Shown piece by piece: positions 17,843-27,848 of a DNA stretch of 64,000 nucleotides (positions are counted from its first letter, which is position 1; every line of letters begins with the position of its first letter). Position numbers and translations under genes: made by a program. Origin of the DNA: Mesobaculum littorinae (GTDB lineage: Bacteria; Pseudomonadota; Alphaproteobacteria; Rhodobacterales; Rhodobacteraceae); contig NZ_RQXX01000005.1 in the NCBI RefSeq assembly GCF_004011175.1, positions 123,374-187,373 on the forward strand, in the 5' to 3' direction. Below the pieces are notes generated by a model, which was given only the letters and a program-made list of their open reading frames with translations, searched no databases and had not been told where the DNA came from.

Positions 17843-18013
17843 GGGCGGATCTCCTGTCTTTGACCCCCGCGTGATAAAGCGCCCCGCGCCCCGCGTCCAT
17901 GCGGGTCGCACCGCGCAGACGGGCCGGGGCGCTCTGCGGGGCCGCCGGCGCACTGCACCACCCCGGGGGGCGGCGCCGTCCGCGCGCGCCGGTCGATCGC
18001 CCCTCGCGGGGCC

Positions 18014-18736
18014 TCAGGCGGCCCGGCGGCGGAAAGTCAGGTAGTGCGGCACGCGCCCCTCGCGCAGCGCCTTTTGCTCATAGCGGGTCGGGATCCAGTC
18101 CTGCCACGGTTCGCGCCAGTCCTGCGGGCCCTCGGCTAGCCAGTCGAAGCCTGCGCGCGGCACCTCCTCCAGCGTCTGGCGGACATAGTCGGGGATGTCC
18201 GTGGCCACGCGGAAGATCGCGCCGGGCTTCAGCACACGGGCCAACGGCTCCAGGTGCTCGGCGGTGACGAAGCGGCGCCGGTGATGCCGCGCCTTGGGCC
18301 ATGGATCGGGATAGAGCAGAAAGGCCCGGTCGAGGCTGGCCTGGGGCAGCACGTCGAACAGGTCGCGCGCGTCGCCCGGGTGGACCGCCACGTTGTTGAC
18401 ACCAGCCTTGCGGATCTTGCCCAGCAGCATCGCGACGCCGTTGATGTAGGGCTCGCAACCGATGATCGCCACGTCGGGGTTCTGCGCGGCCTGGTGCACC
18501 ATGTGTTCGCCGCCGCCGAAGCCGATTTCCAGCCAAATGGGCCGGTCGCCGAAACGGGTCGCAAGATCGAGAGGCGTGCGCTCGGGGTTTTCGTCCCAGT
18601 CCACGGCACCGGGCGACAGCGCCGCCAGATCCTCGTCCAGATAGCCGCGCTGGCTGTTGCGCAGGGTCTTGCCCTGGCGCCGGCCATAAAAGTTGCGCCA
18701 CGGGGCGCCCGAGGGAGAGGTGCGGTCGTCGGTCAT
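18014..18736 (-). CDS. trmB: tRNA (guanine-N7-)-methyltransferase
   Basis: A 240-residue SAM-dependent enzyme forming m7G46 in tRNA. The SAM motif is WLEIGFGGGEHM near residue 70, followed by IGCEPYINGV, and the family signature PDPWPKARHHRRRF near residue 145. The start MTDDRTSP at 18736 is preferred; an ATG 4 codons upstream is possible. It lies 218 bases downstream of metK on the same strand, a pairing seen in other Rhodobacterales, and 171 bases upstream of aroA. Confidence 0.97.
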   Translation of the reverse strand: MTDDRTSPSGAPWRNFYGRRQGKTLRNSQRGYLDEDLAALSPGAVDWDENPERTPLDLATRFGDRPIWLEIGFGGGEHMVHQAAQNPDVAIIGCEPYINGVAMLLGKIRKAGVNNVAVHPGDARDLFDVLPQASLDRAFLLYPDPWPKARHHRRRFVTAEHLEPLARVLKPGAIFRVATDIPDYVRQTLEEVPRAGFDWLAEGPQDWREPWQDWIPTRYEQKALREGRVPHYLTFRRRAA

Positions 18737-18954
18737 GGCCCGGGGCAATGCCGCGCGGGGGCGGTCTTGTCAAACACGACCGCCACCAAGGACGGGCAAA
18801 CCGGACCGGCCATACCCCGGGGGCTGGATCACCTGGCGCAGGGGAAGGTCCCAGCGGGGCCACGCCGCGCCAGTGGTGGCGGGGCGTGGCAATTCCGGCC
18901 CGTGCCGCGAAAGGCGCCGCAAGGCCGCCGAGCGGCCCCAGGGCACCGTCGCCA

Positions 18955-20136
18955 TTAGATCGCGGCGCGCAGCGCGTCGGCCAGATCCGTCCGCTCCCAG
19001 GAAAAGCCGCCGTCGGCCTCGGGCGCGCGGCCGAAATGGCCGTAAGCCGCCGTGCGCTGGTAGATCGGCCGGTTCAGTTGCAGGTGCTCGCGGATGCCGC
19101 GCGGCGTCAGGTCCATCACCTGCGCCACGGCGGCCTCGATCGCCGTCGGTTCGACCTCGCCGGTGCCGTGCGTGTCGACATAGATCGACAGCGGGCGCGA
19201 AATCCCGATGGCATAGGACAGCTGGATCGTGCAGCGCTCGGTCAGGCCGGCGGCGACGACGTTCTTGGCAAGGTAGCGCGCGGCATAGGCGGCCGAGCGG
19301 TCGACCTTGGTCGGGTCCTTGCCCGAGAACGCCCCGCCGCCATGCGGCGCGGCCCCGCCATAGGTATCGACGATGATCTTCCGACCCGTCAGGCCGGCGT
19401 CGCCGTCAGGCCCGCCGATCACGAAGGTGCCCGTGGGGTTCACCCACCATTCTGTACGGTCGGTCAGCCAGTCGGCCGGCAGAACCTCGCGAATGTACGG
19501 CTCAACGATGGCGCGGATATCGTCCGAGGTCTGGCTTTCGTCGATATGCTGGGTCGACAGGACCAGCTGCGTCACCTCGACCGGAGCACCGTTTTCATAG
19601 CGCAGCGACACCTGGCTTTTCGCATCGGGACCCAGAAGCGGCTCGGCCCCCGACTTGCGCGCCTCGGCCAGCCGCTTGAGGATCTGGTGGGCATAGTGGA
19701 TCGGCGCCGGCATCAGCTCGGGCGTTTCGCGGCAGGCATAGCCGAACATGATCCCCTGGTCGCCCGCGCCCTCGTCCTTGTTGCCCGAGGCGTCGACGCC
19801 CTTGGCGATATGCGAGGACTGCTCGTGCAGCAGGTTGGTGATCTCGCAGGTCTGCCAGTGGAACTTTTCCTGCTCGTAGCCGATATCGCGGATGCAGTCG
19901 CGGGCGATGTCCTCGATGCCCGCCATGTACTCGCGCAGGCGGGACTTGTCGGTCAGCCCGATCTCGCCGCCGATCACCACGCGGTCGGTCGTGGCGAAGG
20001 TTTCGCAGGCGACGCGGGCCTCGGGCTCTTCTGCGAGCAAAGCGTCGAGCACGGCATCCGAGATGCGGTCGCAGACCTTGTCGGGGTGCCCCTCGGAGAC
20101 GGATTCCGAGGTGAAGATGTAATTTTGGCGCGCCAT
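18955..20136 (-). CDS. metK: S-adenosylmethionine synthetase
   Basis: A 393-residue enzyme making SAM from methionine and ATP. Signatures are [17 protein letters not shown] at the N-terminus, [12 protein letters not shown] and [19 protein letters not shown]. The ATG at 20136 (MARQNYIF) sits 11 bases after a GGAG Shine-Dalgarno that is part of a riboswitch pseudoknot, which decides this start; upstream in-frame codons are the riboswitch itself. Expression should fall when SAM (or SAH) is abundant. Confidence 0.98.
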   Translation of the reverse strand: MARQNYIFTSESVSEGHPDKVCDRISDAVLDALLAEEPEARVACETFATTDRVVIGGEIGLTDKSRLREYMAGIEDIARDCIRDIGYEQEKFHWQTCEITNLLHEQSSHIAKGVDASGNKDEGAGDQGIMFGYACRETPELMPAPIHYAHQILKRLAEARKSGAEPLLGPDAKSQVSLRYENGAPVEVTQLVLSTQHIDESQTSDDIRAIVEPYIREVLPADWLTDRTEWWVNPTGTFVIGGPDGDAGLTGRKIIVDTYGGAAPHGGGAFSGKDPTKVDRSAAYAARYLAKNVVAAGLTERCTIQLSYAIGISRPLSIYVDTHGTGEVEPTAIEAAVAQVMDLTPRGIREHLQLNRPIYQRTAAYGHFGRAPEADGGFSWERTDLADALRAAI

Positions 20137-20144
20137 GGCGGGGA

Positions 20145-20193
20145 ATGCTCCGTTGATTGATCTCCGCCACGCCAGGAAGCCGTTGTGGCGGCA
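20145..20193 (-). promoter_or_regulatory. SAM/SAH riboswitch in the metK leader
   Basis: Read on the minus strand, CCGCCAC (20185-20191) pairs with GTGGCGG (20164-20170) around the loop AACGGCTTCCTGGC. Loop bases GCTTC (20176-20180) can pair with GGAGC (20147-20151), which holds the Shine-Dalgarno of metK. The loop sequence, the pseudoknot with the ribosome-binding site and the place before metK match the SAM/SAH riboswitch class known from Rhodobacterales. Ligand binding would hide the Shine-Dalgarno and repress translation. Confidence 0.88.
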
Positions 20194-20225
20194 TTTGAGC
20201 GGCATAGGGGCAGTGCCGCCGGGGT

Positions 20226-21776
20226 TCAACGTCTATCGCGCCACGCGGTTAACCAAATTCCAACGGCCAGTACGGTCAGAAGCAGCGCCAGCGGCAGATC
20301 GCCGCTCTGCGCATAGGGCGTCGCCGCACGGGCCGGAGGCAGCCGCGCATCGAGGTATCCCGCCTCACCCAGCGGCAGACTGGCAGTGACCCGCCCCGCC
20401 GCGTCGATCACCGCCGAGATGCCGGTATTGGCCGACCGGATCAGCGGCAGCCCCTGCTCGACCGCCCGCGCCCGGGCCTGCGCGAGGTGCTGATAGGGCC
20501 CCGAGAAGGTGCCGAACCACGCATCATTCGTGATCTGCATCAGCCAGTCCGGGCGGCCCGGCGCGGCGTTGACGTCCTGCGGAAAGATCGCCTCGTAGCA
20601 GATGAGCGGCAGCACCCTGCCCGCGGCCCCGGTGTCGACCAGGTGCGGCCCCTCCCCGGGGGTGAAGCCGAAACCGTCCTCGGCGGCAAAGCTCGGCAGG
20701 CCCAGGGCCCGGCCGATGCCACCCAGGGGCACGTATTCGCCGAAGGGGACAAGGTGGTGCTTGTCGTAAAGGTCCGCGATCCGCCCGCCGGGTTCGATCA
20801 GGGCCATCGAATTCCACGCCCGCCAGCCATCGACCCGCTGCGCGCCCAGGGCCACGGGGCGTCCCCCGGCCGCGTCGGATACCCGGGCCAGCGCGGCATG
20901 CCCGTCCTCGAGATAGTAGGGCAGCGAGGTTTCTGGCCAGATCGTCAGGTCGGGCGCCCCGGGCGCGGCGGTAAATTCGAGCATCCGCTGAAAGAAAAAG
21001 CCCGCGCGCTCGGGGTCCCACTTTTCGTCCTGCGGGGCGTTGGGCTGCACGATCCGCACCAGTGCCGCGCCGGGGGTCGGGGGATCGTCGTGCAGCAGCA
21101 GCGCGCCGGCGCCCAGCGGCAGCAGCCAGACGGCCGCAGCGACGGCAAGGCGGACGAGCGTGGGCCACGCGCGGCGGCGCGCCACCTCGACCCCGCCGGC
21201 GACCAGAAGCAGCGTCAGCACGGTCAGCCCGTATGGGCCGATCAGGGACACCAGCTGCAGCGCCGGCCCCTCGGTCCAGACGTAGCCGACCAGCGCCCAG
21301 GGAAAGCCGGTCAGGATATAGCTGCGGGTCATTTCGGCGGCGCCCAGCCAGACGGCCCAGGCCAGGCTCAGGCGCCAGCCGCGTCCGCCCGTCGCCCGGG
21401 CCAGCGCAAAGGCCACGGCCCAAAAGAGCGCAAATCCGGTCGCGGTGAAGAACAGCCCGAAGGGCGCCATCCAGCCGTGCCGGGCGACATCGACAAGGAA
21501 CGGCTCGACGATCCAGTGCAGGGAGGTCGCGAAATATCCCGTCCCGGCAAAGAACCCCAGCGCGGCGGCGCCACGCCAGGTGCGCGCGCCGTGCAGCAGC
21601 CCCAGCGACAGCGCCAGCCCCGCCAGTGCCACCGGCACGGCCGAGAACGGCACCTGCCCCAGCCCCGCGAAGACCCCGGCCAGGGCCGCCAGCGCCAGGC
21701 GTTGACGCCCGGCATAGCGGCGCAGGCTCAGGCGGTCGCGGACCCGGGAGGCGCTGCCGGGCGGGGTGTCAGGCAC
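20226..21776 (-). CDS. lnt: Apolipoprotein N-acyltransferase
   Basis: A 516-residue inner-membrane enzyme adding the third acyl chain to lipoproteins. The N-terminal half has about six or seven hydrophobic helices, and the periplasmic nitrilase domain carries the triad: Glu in [11 protein letters not shown], Lys in [13 protein letters not shown] and Cys in [11 protein letters not shown] final helix ([17 protein letters not shown]) closes the protein. The best start is the GTG at 21776, which overlaps the end of corC (GTGCCTGA); the in-frame ATG at 21830 lies inside that gene. Confidence 0.95.
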   Translation of the reverse strand: MPDTPPGSASRVRDRLSLRRYAGRQRLALAALAGVFAGLGQVPFSAVPVALAGLALSLGLLHGARTWRGAAALGFFAGTGYFATSLHWIVEPFLVDVARHGWMAPFGLFFTATGFALFWAVAFALARATGGRGWRLSLAWAVWLGAAEMTRSYILTGFPWALVGYVWTEGPALQLVSLIGPYGLTVLTLLLVAGGVEVARRRAWPTLVRLAVAAAVWLLPLGAGALLLHDDPPTPGAALVRIVQPNAPQDEKWDPERAGFFFQRMLEFTAAPGAPDLTIWPETSLPYYLEDGHAALARVSDAAGGRPVALGAQRVDGWRAWNSMALIEPGGRIADLYDKHHLVPFGEYVPLGGIGRALGLPSFAAEDGFGFTPGEGPHLVDTGAAGRVLPLICYEAIFPQDVNAAPGRPDWLMQITNDAWFGTFSGPYQHLAQARARAVEQGLPLIRSANTGISAVIDAAGRVTASLPLGEAGYLDARLPPARAATPYAQSGDLPLALLLTVLAVGIWLTAWRDRR

Positions 21777-22665
21777 CCGCCGCCTCGGGCAGGCGGACGC
21801 GCAGACGCTTGATCCGCCGGGGATCGGCATCGACGATCTCGAATTCCAGCCCGTCGGGATGGGGAATCACCTCGCCGCGCGTCGGCACGCGGCCGGTCAG
21901 GACGAAGACCACGCCGCCCAGGGTGTCGATCTCCTCCTCGTCCTCGGGGTCAACCAGCTTGCGCCCGATCTCGGCCTCGAACTCATCGAGGGGGGTGCGC
22001 GCCAGCGCAAGGTAGGAGCCGGGCTTTTCCAGCGTCCAGAGCTGCGCATCCTCGATGTCGTGCTCGTCCTCGATTTCGCCCACGACCTGTTCGATCAGGT
22101 CCTCGATGGTCAGCAGACCGTCGACGCCTCCGTATTCGTCGATCACCAGCGCCATGTGGATGCGGTCCGACTGCATCTTCTGCAGCAGGACGCCGATCGG
22201 CATCGACGGCGGCGCATAGATCAGCGGACGCAGCATGCTGCGTATGTCAAATTCGCCCGCCTCGCCGTTGAAGCCGAACTGAAGCGCGAAATCCTTCAGG
22301 TGAATCATGCCGACGGGATGGTCGAGCGTGTCGTGGTAGACGGGAAGCCGGGTCATCCCGCTGTCGCGGAACACCGCGACCAGTTCGTCGCGCGCGATAT
22401 CGTCGCGCACCGACACGATTTCGACCGCGGGGATCGAGACATCCTCGACCCGCAGACGCCGCAGGTTCGAAAGCCCCGGGCGGACGGCCTGCGTGGCCTC
22501 GGGCCCGCCGTCGCTGTCTTCGTCCTCGTCGCCCTCATCCTCAGGCGCCGCGAAGCCCCCGAAGATCCTGCCGAAGAACCCGCGGTTCGCGGACTGCTCT
22601 TCGTCCTCGGTGTCGTGGTGCGCGCCATGCGCCGCGCCAGAGGACCCGTCTGTCGTCTCTCCCAT
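21769..22665 (-). CDS. corC: CBS-domain protein of the HlyC/CorC family
   Basis: A 298-residue cytosolic protein with an acidic N-terminal stretch (residues about 15-60), a pair of CBS domains (including GMTRLPVYHDTLDHPVGMIH and IDEYGGVDGLLTIEDLIEQ) and the C-terminal CorC/HlyC transporter-associated domain (LGGVVFVLTGRVPTRGEVI). These proteins are linked to Mg/Co efflux or cation homeostasis and often lie between ybeY and lnt, as here. An ATG five codons earlier at 22680 is an alternative start. Confidence 0.93.
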   Translation of the reverse strand: MGETTDGSSGAAHGAHHDTEDEEQSANRGFFGRIFGGFAAPEDEGDEDEDSDGGPEATQAVRPGLSNLRRLRVEDVSIPAVEIVSVRDDIARDELVAVFRDSGMTRLPVYHDTLDHPVGMIHLKDFALQFGFNGEAGEFDIRSMLRPLIYAPPSMPIGVLLQKMQSDRIHMALVIDEYGGVDGLLTIEDLIEQVVGEIEDEHDIEDAQLWTLEKPGSYLALARTPLDEFEAEIGRKLVDPEDEEEIDTLGGVVFVLTGRVPTRGEVIPHPDGLEFEIVDADPRRIKRLRVRLPEAAGA

Positions 22666-22703
22666 CCTGCCTTTCCGCATCTGCGGGCCGCGGCGGTGCG
22701 GCC

Positions 22704-23249
22704 CTATGGTCTATATGGGTCCGGATCACCCAGGGTGGCAAGTATCGCCACCTCGGTTCGTTCCATCAACTCGGCGTCCGGGTCGGTTTCGTGGTCGTAT
22801 CCAAGCAGATGAAGGGTGGCATGCACCAGAAGATGGCGCAAATGCCGCGTAAAAGGCACCCCCGCCGCCCGCGCCTCGGCCGCGCAGGTGTCATAGGCGA
22901 TGGCGATGTCTCCCAGTTCGGGGTCGTCCCCGGGATGCGGCAGGTCGGGCTGCGCGCCGGGCATTCCCGCCCCACGCTCTGACGATGGCCAGGACAGCAC
23001 GTTGGTGGGCCGCGACTTGGCCCGGAAATCGGCGTTGAGCGTGGCGATCCGCGCATCGTCGCAGGCCAGCAGCGAGATCTCCCACTCGCCGGGCTCCAGC
23101 CCCAGATGCCTGAGCGCGGCCGCGCAGGCCCGCGCCGCCTCGCCCGGCAGATCGACGTCCATCCACCGGGGATCCTCGATCACCGGGTCGACGGGCGCCG
23201 GGAACTCGTCGTCGCCGGCGGCCCGGCCGGGGTCATCGCGGTCGTCCAT
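22704..23249 (-). CDS. ybeY: Endoribonuclease YbeY (rRNA maturation factor)
   Basis: A 181-residue metalloprotein needed for 16S rRNA 3' end maturation and ribosome quality control. The zinc-binding motif is HLLVHATLHLLGYDHE (HxLHLxGYDH form), preceded by SRPTNVLSWP and LGDIAIAYD. The start at 23249 (MDDRDDPG) places the gene just after the phoH stop; an upstream ATG at 23276 would overlap phoH by 26 bases. The phoH-ybeY-corC-lnt order is classical and suggests one operon. Confidence 0.95.
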   Translation of the reverse strand: MDDRDDPGRAAGDDEFPAPVDPVIEDPRWMDVDLPGEAARACAAALRHLGLEPGEWEISLLACDDARIATLNADFRAKSRPTNVLSWPSSERGAGMPGAQPDLPHPGDDPELGDIAIAYDTCAAEARAAGVPFTRHLRHLLVHATLHLLGYDHETDPDAELMERTEVAILATLGDPDPYRP

Positions 23250-23250
23250 C

Positions 23251-24267
23251 TCAGCCGGCGGGCGCGTCTGCGTCATAGGCCTCGATGATCCGGGCGACCA
23301 GCGGATGGCGCACCACGTCCTTCGCGGTGAAGTAGTTGAAGCTGATCCGGTCGATGTTCTTCAGCAGGCGTTCGGCGTCCGACAGGCCCGAGGTCACGCC
23401 GCGCGGCAGGTCGACCTGGCTGCGATCGCCGGTGATGACCATGCGGCTGCCTTCGCCGAGGCGCGTCAGGAACATCTTCATCTGCATCGCGGTGGCGTTC
23501 TGCGCCTCGTCCAGCACCACGAAGGCATTGGCCAGGGTGCGCCCGCGCATGAAGGCCAGCGGCGCGATCTCGATCGTCTTCTCCTCGCGCAGCTTGGCCA
23601 GTTGCTTGCCGGGGAGGAAATCGTTCAGCGCATCGTATAGCGGCTGCATGTAGGGATCGACCTTGTCCTCCATCGCGCCGGGCAGAAAGCCCAGGCGTTC
23701 GCCCGCCTCGACGGCGGGACGGCTGAGGATGATCTTGTCGACCTGCCCCGTGAGGAACATCGACACGCCCACCGCGACGGCCAGGTAGGTCTTGCCCGTG
23801 CCCGCGGGGCCGATGCCGAAGGCCAGTTCGTTTTCGAACAGCGCCCGGACATAGGCGCGCTGCGCCTCGGTACGCGGTTCGACCTGCTTCTTGCGGGTCT
23901 TGATCTCGATCCGGCCGCCCTGGAACAGCTCCATCTGGTCGCCGTCGCGGGGGCCCGTGCCCTCGGCGCTGCCGCCCAGCCGAATCTGCGCGTCGATCTC
24001 GCCGGCATCGACGTCGCGCCCGGCCTCCAGCCTTTCGTAAAGGCCGGCCAGGGTTTCGGCGGCGCGGGCGCGCGCATCGGGATCGCCATGCACGGCCAGC
24101 ATGTTGCCGCGGCGCAGGATCTGCACTTCGAGCTTTTGCTCGATCTGCGCGAGGTTGCGGTCGAATTCGCCGCACAGGTCAATCAGAAGGCGGTTGTCCG
24201 GAAATTCCAGGACGGTTTCCGAGGTTGCGTCGGGGGTGTGCGAGGTGGTCAGCGCGCTAATGCCCAA
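23251..24267 (-). CDS. phoH: PhoH family ATPase (PhoH-like, YbeZ)
   Basis: A 338-residue PhoH-like P-loop ATPase of the YbeZ type, a partner of YbeY. It has the N-terminal KH-like segment (residues about 40-100), then FGIGPAGTGKTYLAVA (Walker A), VVLDEAQNATAMQMKMFLTR (Walker B) and GDRSQVDLPRG. It ends next to ybeY with no gap. It is the first gene of the phoH-ybeY-corC-lnt group, and its promoter must lie in 24268-24634. Confidence 0.95.
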   Translation of the reverse strand: MGISALTTSHTPDATSETVLEFPDNRLLIDLCGEFDRNLAQIEQKLEVQILRRGNMLAVHGDPDARARAAETLAGLYERLEAGRDVDAGEIDAQIRLGGSAEGTGPRDGDQMELFQGGRIEIKTRKKQVEPRTEAQRAYVRALFENELAFGIGPAGTGKTYLAVAVGVSMFLTGQVDKIILSRPAVEAGERLGFLPGAMEDKVDPYMQPLYDALNDFLPGKQLAKLREEKTIEIAPLAFMRGRTLANAFVVLDEAQNATAMQMKMFLTRLGEGSRMVITGDRSQVDLPRGVTSGLSDAERLLKNIDRISFNYFTAKDVVRHPLVARIIEAYDADAPAG

Positions 24268-24634
24268 AAACGGCTCCGATCAAGAGGGATCTCAAGGTTC
24301 GGATCGTGCCAAGACGCCGCCTCGCGTGCAAGCGGTTGCTGCCACAGTCACGGAATTATCACGCGGGCACCCGCCGGTTTCGGCGGTGACCCGCCATGAA
24401 GCTCGCGCGCAGGGGCGAATCGCCCCCCGTCGCCCGGGACAAATGCGGCGGCTATACGGCGCCCCGCCACCCGGCGGCCGCGTTTCGACCCCTTCATTGA
24501 CCCTAGGTCCGGCGACAATGCGATGCGCACTTGGGTTTTCCACTTTCAGAGCCGAACAATTCCTTAAAAATCCTAGACACGGCGGCCACATTCTCGCCTA
24601 CATGCGAAAAATGTTTGAAAGATAGGTGATCCGC
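24268..24634. other. Divergent intergenic region between phoH and a secreted protein gene
   Basis: This 367-base gap has no convincing coding frame. It carries the phoH promoter on one side and that of the small secreted protein on the other. The 110 bases before 24635 are clearly more AT-rich than their surroundings (CCTTAAAAATCC and GAAAAATGTTTGAAAG), consistent with a promoter, but I cannot assign exact boxes. Confidence 0.5.
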
Positions 24635-24985
24635 ATGACCCGACTCCTGACCTCAGCCGCGCTTTTCGCTGCACTCGCCCTGCCCGCCGCGGCGCAGAAC
24701 CGCCATTCCGGCGTGGGCGAACAGGGCTTCGGCCAAGGAGCCGGAACCATCGTCGTCAGCTGCTATCGCGGCCCCTGGACCGATGTCATCTGGGACCGTC
24801 CGAACCCGGTGTTCATCGACAGCCTCGTCGCCGCCGGGTACGAGCACCCCGAGGCTCTGGCCATCGGCGAACGTCTGTGCCGCGATGCGAGCCTCGTCAA
24901 CAATCCCGACGCGATGAAGCGCGAAGCGATCCGGGTGCTGGAAAACGCCCCCAGCGACCGCCCGACGCCCACGCGCTACTACTGA
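24635..24985 (+). CDS. Small secreted protein of unknown function
   Basis: A 116-residue protein with a Sec signal peptide (MTRLLTSAALFAALALPAAA, cleavage near AAAQ). The mature part contains TIVVSCYRGPWTDVIWDRPN, PVFIDSLVAAGYEHPEALAI and GERLCRDASLVNNPDAM, and has two cysteines that could form a disulfide. It resembles small periplasmic proteins found across Rhodobacteraceae, but I do not recognise a named family. The ATG at 24635 is preferred over the in-frame GTG at 24626. Confidence 0.75.
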   Translation: MTRLLTSAALFAALALPAAAQNRHSGVGEQGFGQGAGTIVVSCYRGPWTDVIWDRPNPVFIDSLVAAGYEHPEALAIGERLCRDASLVNNPDAMKREAIRVLENAPSDRPTPTRYY

Positions 24986-25068
24986 TCGGCCGATTAAGCG
25001 GCGAAAGGCGGGTTCCCTGCCTTTCGTCCCACCTCTTCCCCGGCCGGACGCGCTGGCTGGCCAAGTCG

Positions 25069-26388
25069 TCAGACCAGGACGGCGCTTAGCGAGTTGGGGT
25101 TGCTTTCGGTGATACGCACCCGGCGCAGATCGCCACGCGCGATGCCGTCGGCGGTGACATGCACCGCATGCAGATGTTCGGACTTGCCCGCCATCTGCCC
25201 GGCCACGCGCCCCTCACGTTCGAAGAGCACCCGGGTTTCGCGCCCGACCATTGCATCTTGGATCTCGCGTTGCTGGCGGGTCAGCAGCGCCTGAAGGCGG
25301 TGCAGCCGGTCATCCGCCGCAGCAGGATCGACCAGCGCACGTTCGGCCGCCGGGGTGCCGGGGCGCGAGGAATACTTGAAGCTGTAGCACTGGCCGTAGC
25401 GGACCTCTTCGACCAGCGCCATCGTCGCGGCGAAATCCTCTTCCGTCTCTTCGGGGAACCCCACGATGAAGTCTCCGGACATCAGGATGTCGGGACGCGC
25501 CGCGCGGATCCGCTCGATCAGCCGGATGTAGCTTTCGGAGGTGTGCTTGCGGTTCATCCGCTTCAGGATCCGGTCCGACCCCGACTGCACCGGCAGGTGC
25601 AGGTAGGGCATCAGCTTGTCCACCTCGCCATGCGCGGCGATCAGCTCGTCGTCCATGTCATTGGGGTGGCTGGTGGTGAACCGGATGCGCTCCAACCCGT
25701 CGACCTTCGCCAGCTCGCGGATCAGCCGGGCGAGGCTCCAGTCGCCGTCGCCCCCCGCCCCGTGGTAGGCGTTGACGTTCTGCCCCAGCAGCGTGATCTC
25801 GCGCACCCCGCGTTCGACGAGGTCGCGCGCTTCGGACAGCACGCGTTCGGCGGGGCGGCTGACCTCGGCGCCCCGGGTGTAGGGCACGACGCAGAAGGCG
25901 CAGAACTTGTCGCAGCCTTCCTGCACCGTCAGGAACGCGGTGGGTCCGCGCGCGCTCTTGGGCCGGCTCTTCAGCCGCTCGAACTTGTCCTCTTCGGGAA
26001 AATCGGTGTCGAGCGCCTTGGCCCCGCCGCCAGCCCGCGCCTCGAGCTCGGGCAGCCGGTGGTAGCTTTGCGGGCCCACGACCAGATCGACCATCGGCTG
26101 GCGGCGCATGATCTCTTCGCCCTCGGCCTGCGCGACACAGCCCGCGACACCGATCTTCAGATCCGGTTTCGCCGCCTTCAGCCCCTTGAAGCGGCCAAGC
26201 TCGGAATAGACCTTCTCGGCCGCCTTTTCGCGGATATGGCAGGTGTTCAACAGGATCATGTCGGCGTCGTCGGCCGACTGCGTTTCGACATAGCCCTGCC
26301 CGCCCAGGGCCTCGGCCATACGCTCGCTGTCGTAGACGTTCATCTGGCAGCCATAGGTCTTGATGAAGAGCTTTTTCGGCTCGGCCAT
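25069..26388 (-). CDS. miaB: tRNA-2-methylthio-N6-dimethylallyladenosine synthase
   Basis: A 439-residue radical SAM methylthiotransferase acting on i6A37 of tRNA. It has the N-terminal UPF0004 domain ([16 protein letters not shown] and [13 protein letters not shown], with cluster cysteines), the radical SAM motif CDKFCAFC (CxxxCxxC) followed by [12 protein letters not shown], and the C-terminal TRAM domain with HAVHV. It lies near phoH, as in many proteobacteria, but the secreted-protein gene on the opposite strand breaks the operon. Confidence 0.98.
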   Translation of the reverse strand: MAEPKKLFIKTYGCQMNVYDSERMAEALGGQGYVETQSADDADMILLNTCHIREKAAEKVYSELGRFKGLKAAKPDLKIGVAGCVAQAEGEEIMRRQPMVDLVVGPQSYHRLPELEARAGGGAKALDTDFPEEDKFERLKSRPKSARGPTAFLTVQEGCDKFCAFCVVPYTRGAEVSRPAERVLSEARDLVERGVREITLLGQNVNAYHGAGGDGDWSLARLIRELAKVDGLERIRFTTSHPNDMDDELIAAHGEVDKLMPYLHLPVQSGSDRILKRMNRKHTSESYIRLIERIRAARPDILMSGDFIVGFPEETEEDFAATMALVEEVRYGQCYSFKYSSRPGTPAAERALVDPAAADDRLHRLQALLTRQQREIQDAMVGRETRVLFEREGRVAGQMAGKSEHLHAVHVTADGIARGDLRRVRITESNPNSLSAVLV

Positions 26389-26498
26389 GGTCGGGATCCA
26401 TCATCTGCAGGGAATGCGGCCCTTCTACCGCCCGGCGGCATTGCTTGCAATCGCCCGCTCGTTCATAGCGGAAGCCGAGCAAACGCAGGGGCCTTGGG

Positions 26499-27365
26499 AT
26501 GCGCTACCCCGATCTGGCGGCATTTCTGAAACACGGGCGCGCGGCTTTGTCGCGCGGGCCCGTCGCGCTGATCATGGCCGAGGACGCGGCCGAGCTGGAC
26601 GGCACCATCCGCCACCACGAGGCGCGCGGCTTTCGCGCGGTGGTGGTCTTTGCCCCCGATGCGCTGGCCATCGACGCTGGGATCGAGGCGCGCATCCACC
26701 GTGTGAGCTACGACACCACCGCCGATGCGGCCACCGAACGCGCGGTGAACGCGGTGATCGAGGCGGCGCCGGGCATCTGGCTCTACTACGGCTACAACGC
26801 GGAATACCTGTTCCACCCGTTCTGCGAGACCCGCAGCGTCGGCGAGATGCTGGCCTTTCATACCGAGGAACGGCGCGACGCGATGTTGACCTACGTGGTC
26901 GATCTCTACCCCTCGGACCTGGGCGCGCATCCCGGGGCGGTCGCGCCAGGGGACGCCTGGCTGGACAAGTCGGGATACTACGCGCTGGCCCGGCTGGATC
27001 CGGTGACAAAGCATCCGCTGGAGCGGCAGCTGGATTTCTTCGGTGGCCTGCGCTGGCGGTTCGAGGAACACGTGCCGCGCCGCCGCCGACGGATCGACCG
27101 GGTTGCGCTGTTCCGCGCCCGTCCCGGCCTGCGGCTGGGCGCCGATCACACCTTCAACGACCCGGAATACAATACCTATGCCTGCCCATGGCACCACAAC
27201 CTGACGGCGGCGATCTGTTCGTTCCGCACCGCCAAGGCGCTGGCGACGAACGCCGGATCGCGCGACGCGGTGTCCAGCTTTCACTGGGGGAACTCCACCC
27301 GGTTCGAATGGCATTCGCGGCAACTGATGGAGCTGGGCCTGATGGAGCCCGGCCAGTGGTTCTAG
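26499..27365 (+). CDS. Conserved hypothetical protein, glycosyltransferase-like size
   Basis: A 288-residue soluble protein with no signal peptide that I do not recognise by name. It begins MRYPDLAAFLKHGRAALSRG. Visible features are an alternating alpha/beta N-terminal half (GPVALIMAEDAAELDGTI, FRAVVVFAPDALAI), an aromatic stretch WLYYGYNAEYLFHPFCE, a HTEERRDAMLTYVVDLYPSD segment, and a C-terminal SSFHWGNSTRFEWHS motif with conserved-looking His and Trp. The alternating strands and acidic residues could suit a sugar-nucleotide-dependent enzyme, but this is a guess. It stands alone, divergent from miaB and convergent with irr. Confidence 0.8.
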   Translation: MRYPDLAAFLKHGRAALSRGPVALIMAEDAAELDGTIRHHEARGFRAVVVFAPDALAIDAGIEARIHRVSYDTTADAATERAVNAVIEAAPGIWLYYGYNAEYLFHPFCETRSVGEMLAFHTEERRDAMLTYVVDLYPSDLGAHPGAVAPGDAWLDKSGYYALARLDPVTKHPLERQLDFFGGLRWRFEEHVPRRRRRIDRVALFRARPGLRLGADHTFNDPEYNTYACPWHHNLTAAICSFRTAKALATNAGSRDAVSSFHWGNSTRFEWHSRQLMELGLMEPGQWF

Positions 27366-27413
27366 GCCCGGGCCGAAGCTGGCCCCGCCGCGGTGAGGCG
27401 CGGCGCGGGGGGC

Positions 27414-27848
27414 CTAGCGTCGCTTGAGGCGGATCACCACGTCGACCTTGCTGATCTCGGCCCCGTCCGGGGCCTTGGGCAGGCGCGTTATCTCAAGTTC
27501 GTCCGCCGGGGCATCGACAAGCGTCGAATCGTCTTCCCAGTAGAAATGCGGATGATCCTCCATCCGGGTGTCGAAGTAGCTTTTCGACCCGTCGACGGTG
27601 ACCTCCTGCATCAGCCCCGCATCGCAAAATGCGCGCAAGGTGTTGTAGACGGTGGCAAGCGAAATCGTCTCGCCTGCATCGCGAGAGGCGGCATGGAGGC
27701 TTTCGGCCGTGACGTGCCGGTCCTGCCCGTCGCCGACCAGCAGCGCGGCCAGGGCCGATCGCTGGCGGGTCGAACGGACGCGGGCACGGTTCAGCCACTT
27801 CGCCCCGAGATCCATCGCCTGCGGTGTCATTTTAACGCATTCATCCAT
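27414..27848 (-). CDS. irr: Iron response regulator Irr (Fur family)
   Basis: A 144-residue Fur-family transcription factor of the Irr type. The winged-helix part includes STRQRSALAALLVGDGQDRH and ISLATVYNTLRAFCDAGLMQE; DGSKSYFDTRMEDHPHFY is the Irr-like dimerisation segment. Fur's C-terminal Cys motifs are absent. Irr represses or activates iron and haem genes in alphaproteobacteria. The ATG at 27848 lacks a clear Shine-Dalgarno; 27830 (MTPQAMDLG) is an alternative. It is divergent from fabA, a conserved neighbourhood in Rhodobacterales. Confidence 0.92.
   Translation of the reverse strand: MDECVKMTPQAMDLGAKWLNRARVRSTRQRSALAALLVGDGQDRHVTAESLHAASRDAGETISLATVYNTLRAFCDAGLMQEVTVDGSKSYFDTRMEDHPHFYWEDDSTLVDAPADELEITRLPKAPDGAEISKVDVVIRLKRR

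Noticed and set aside
18748..20160. A 470-codon open frame opposite metK and into its leader
   Set aside because: It lies antisense to unmistakable metK motifs and has no domain of its own.
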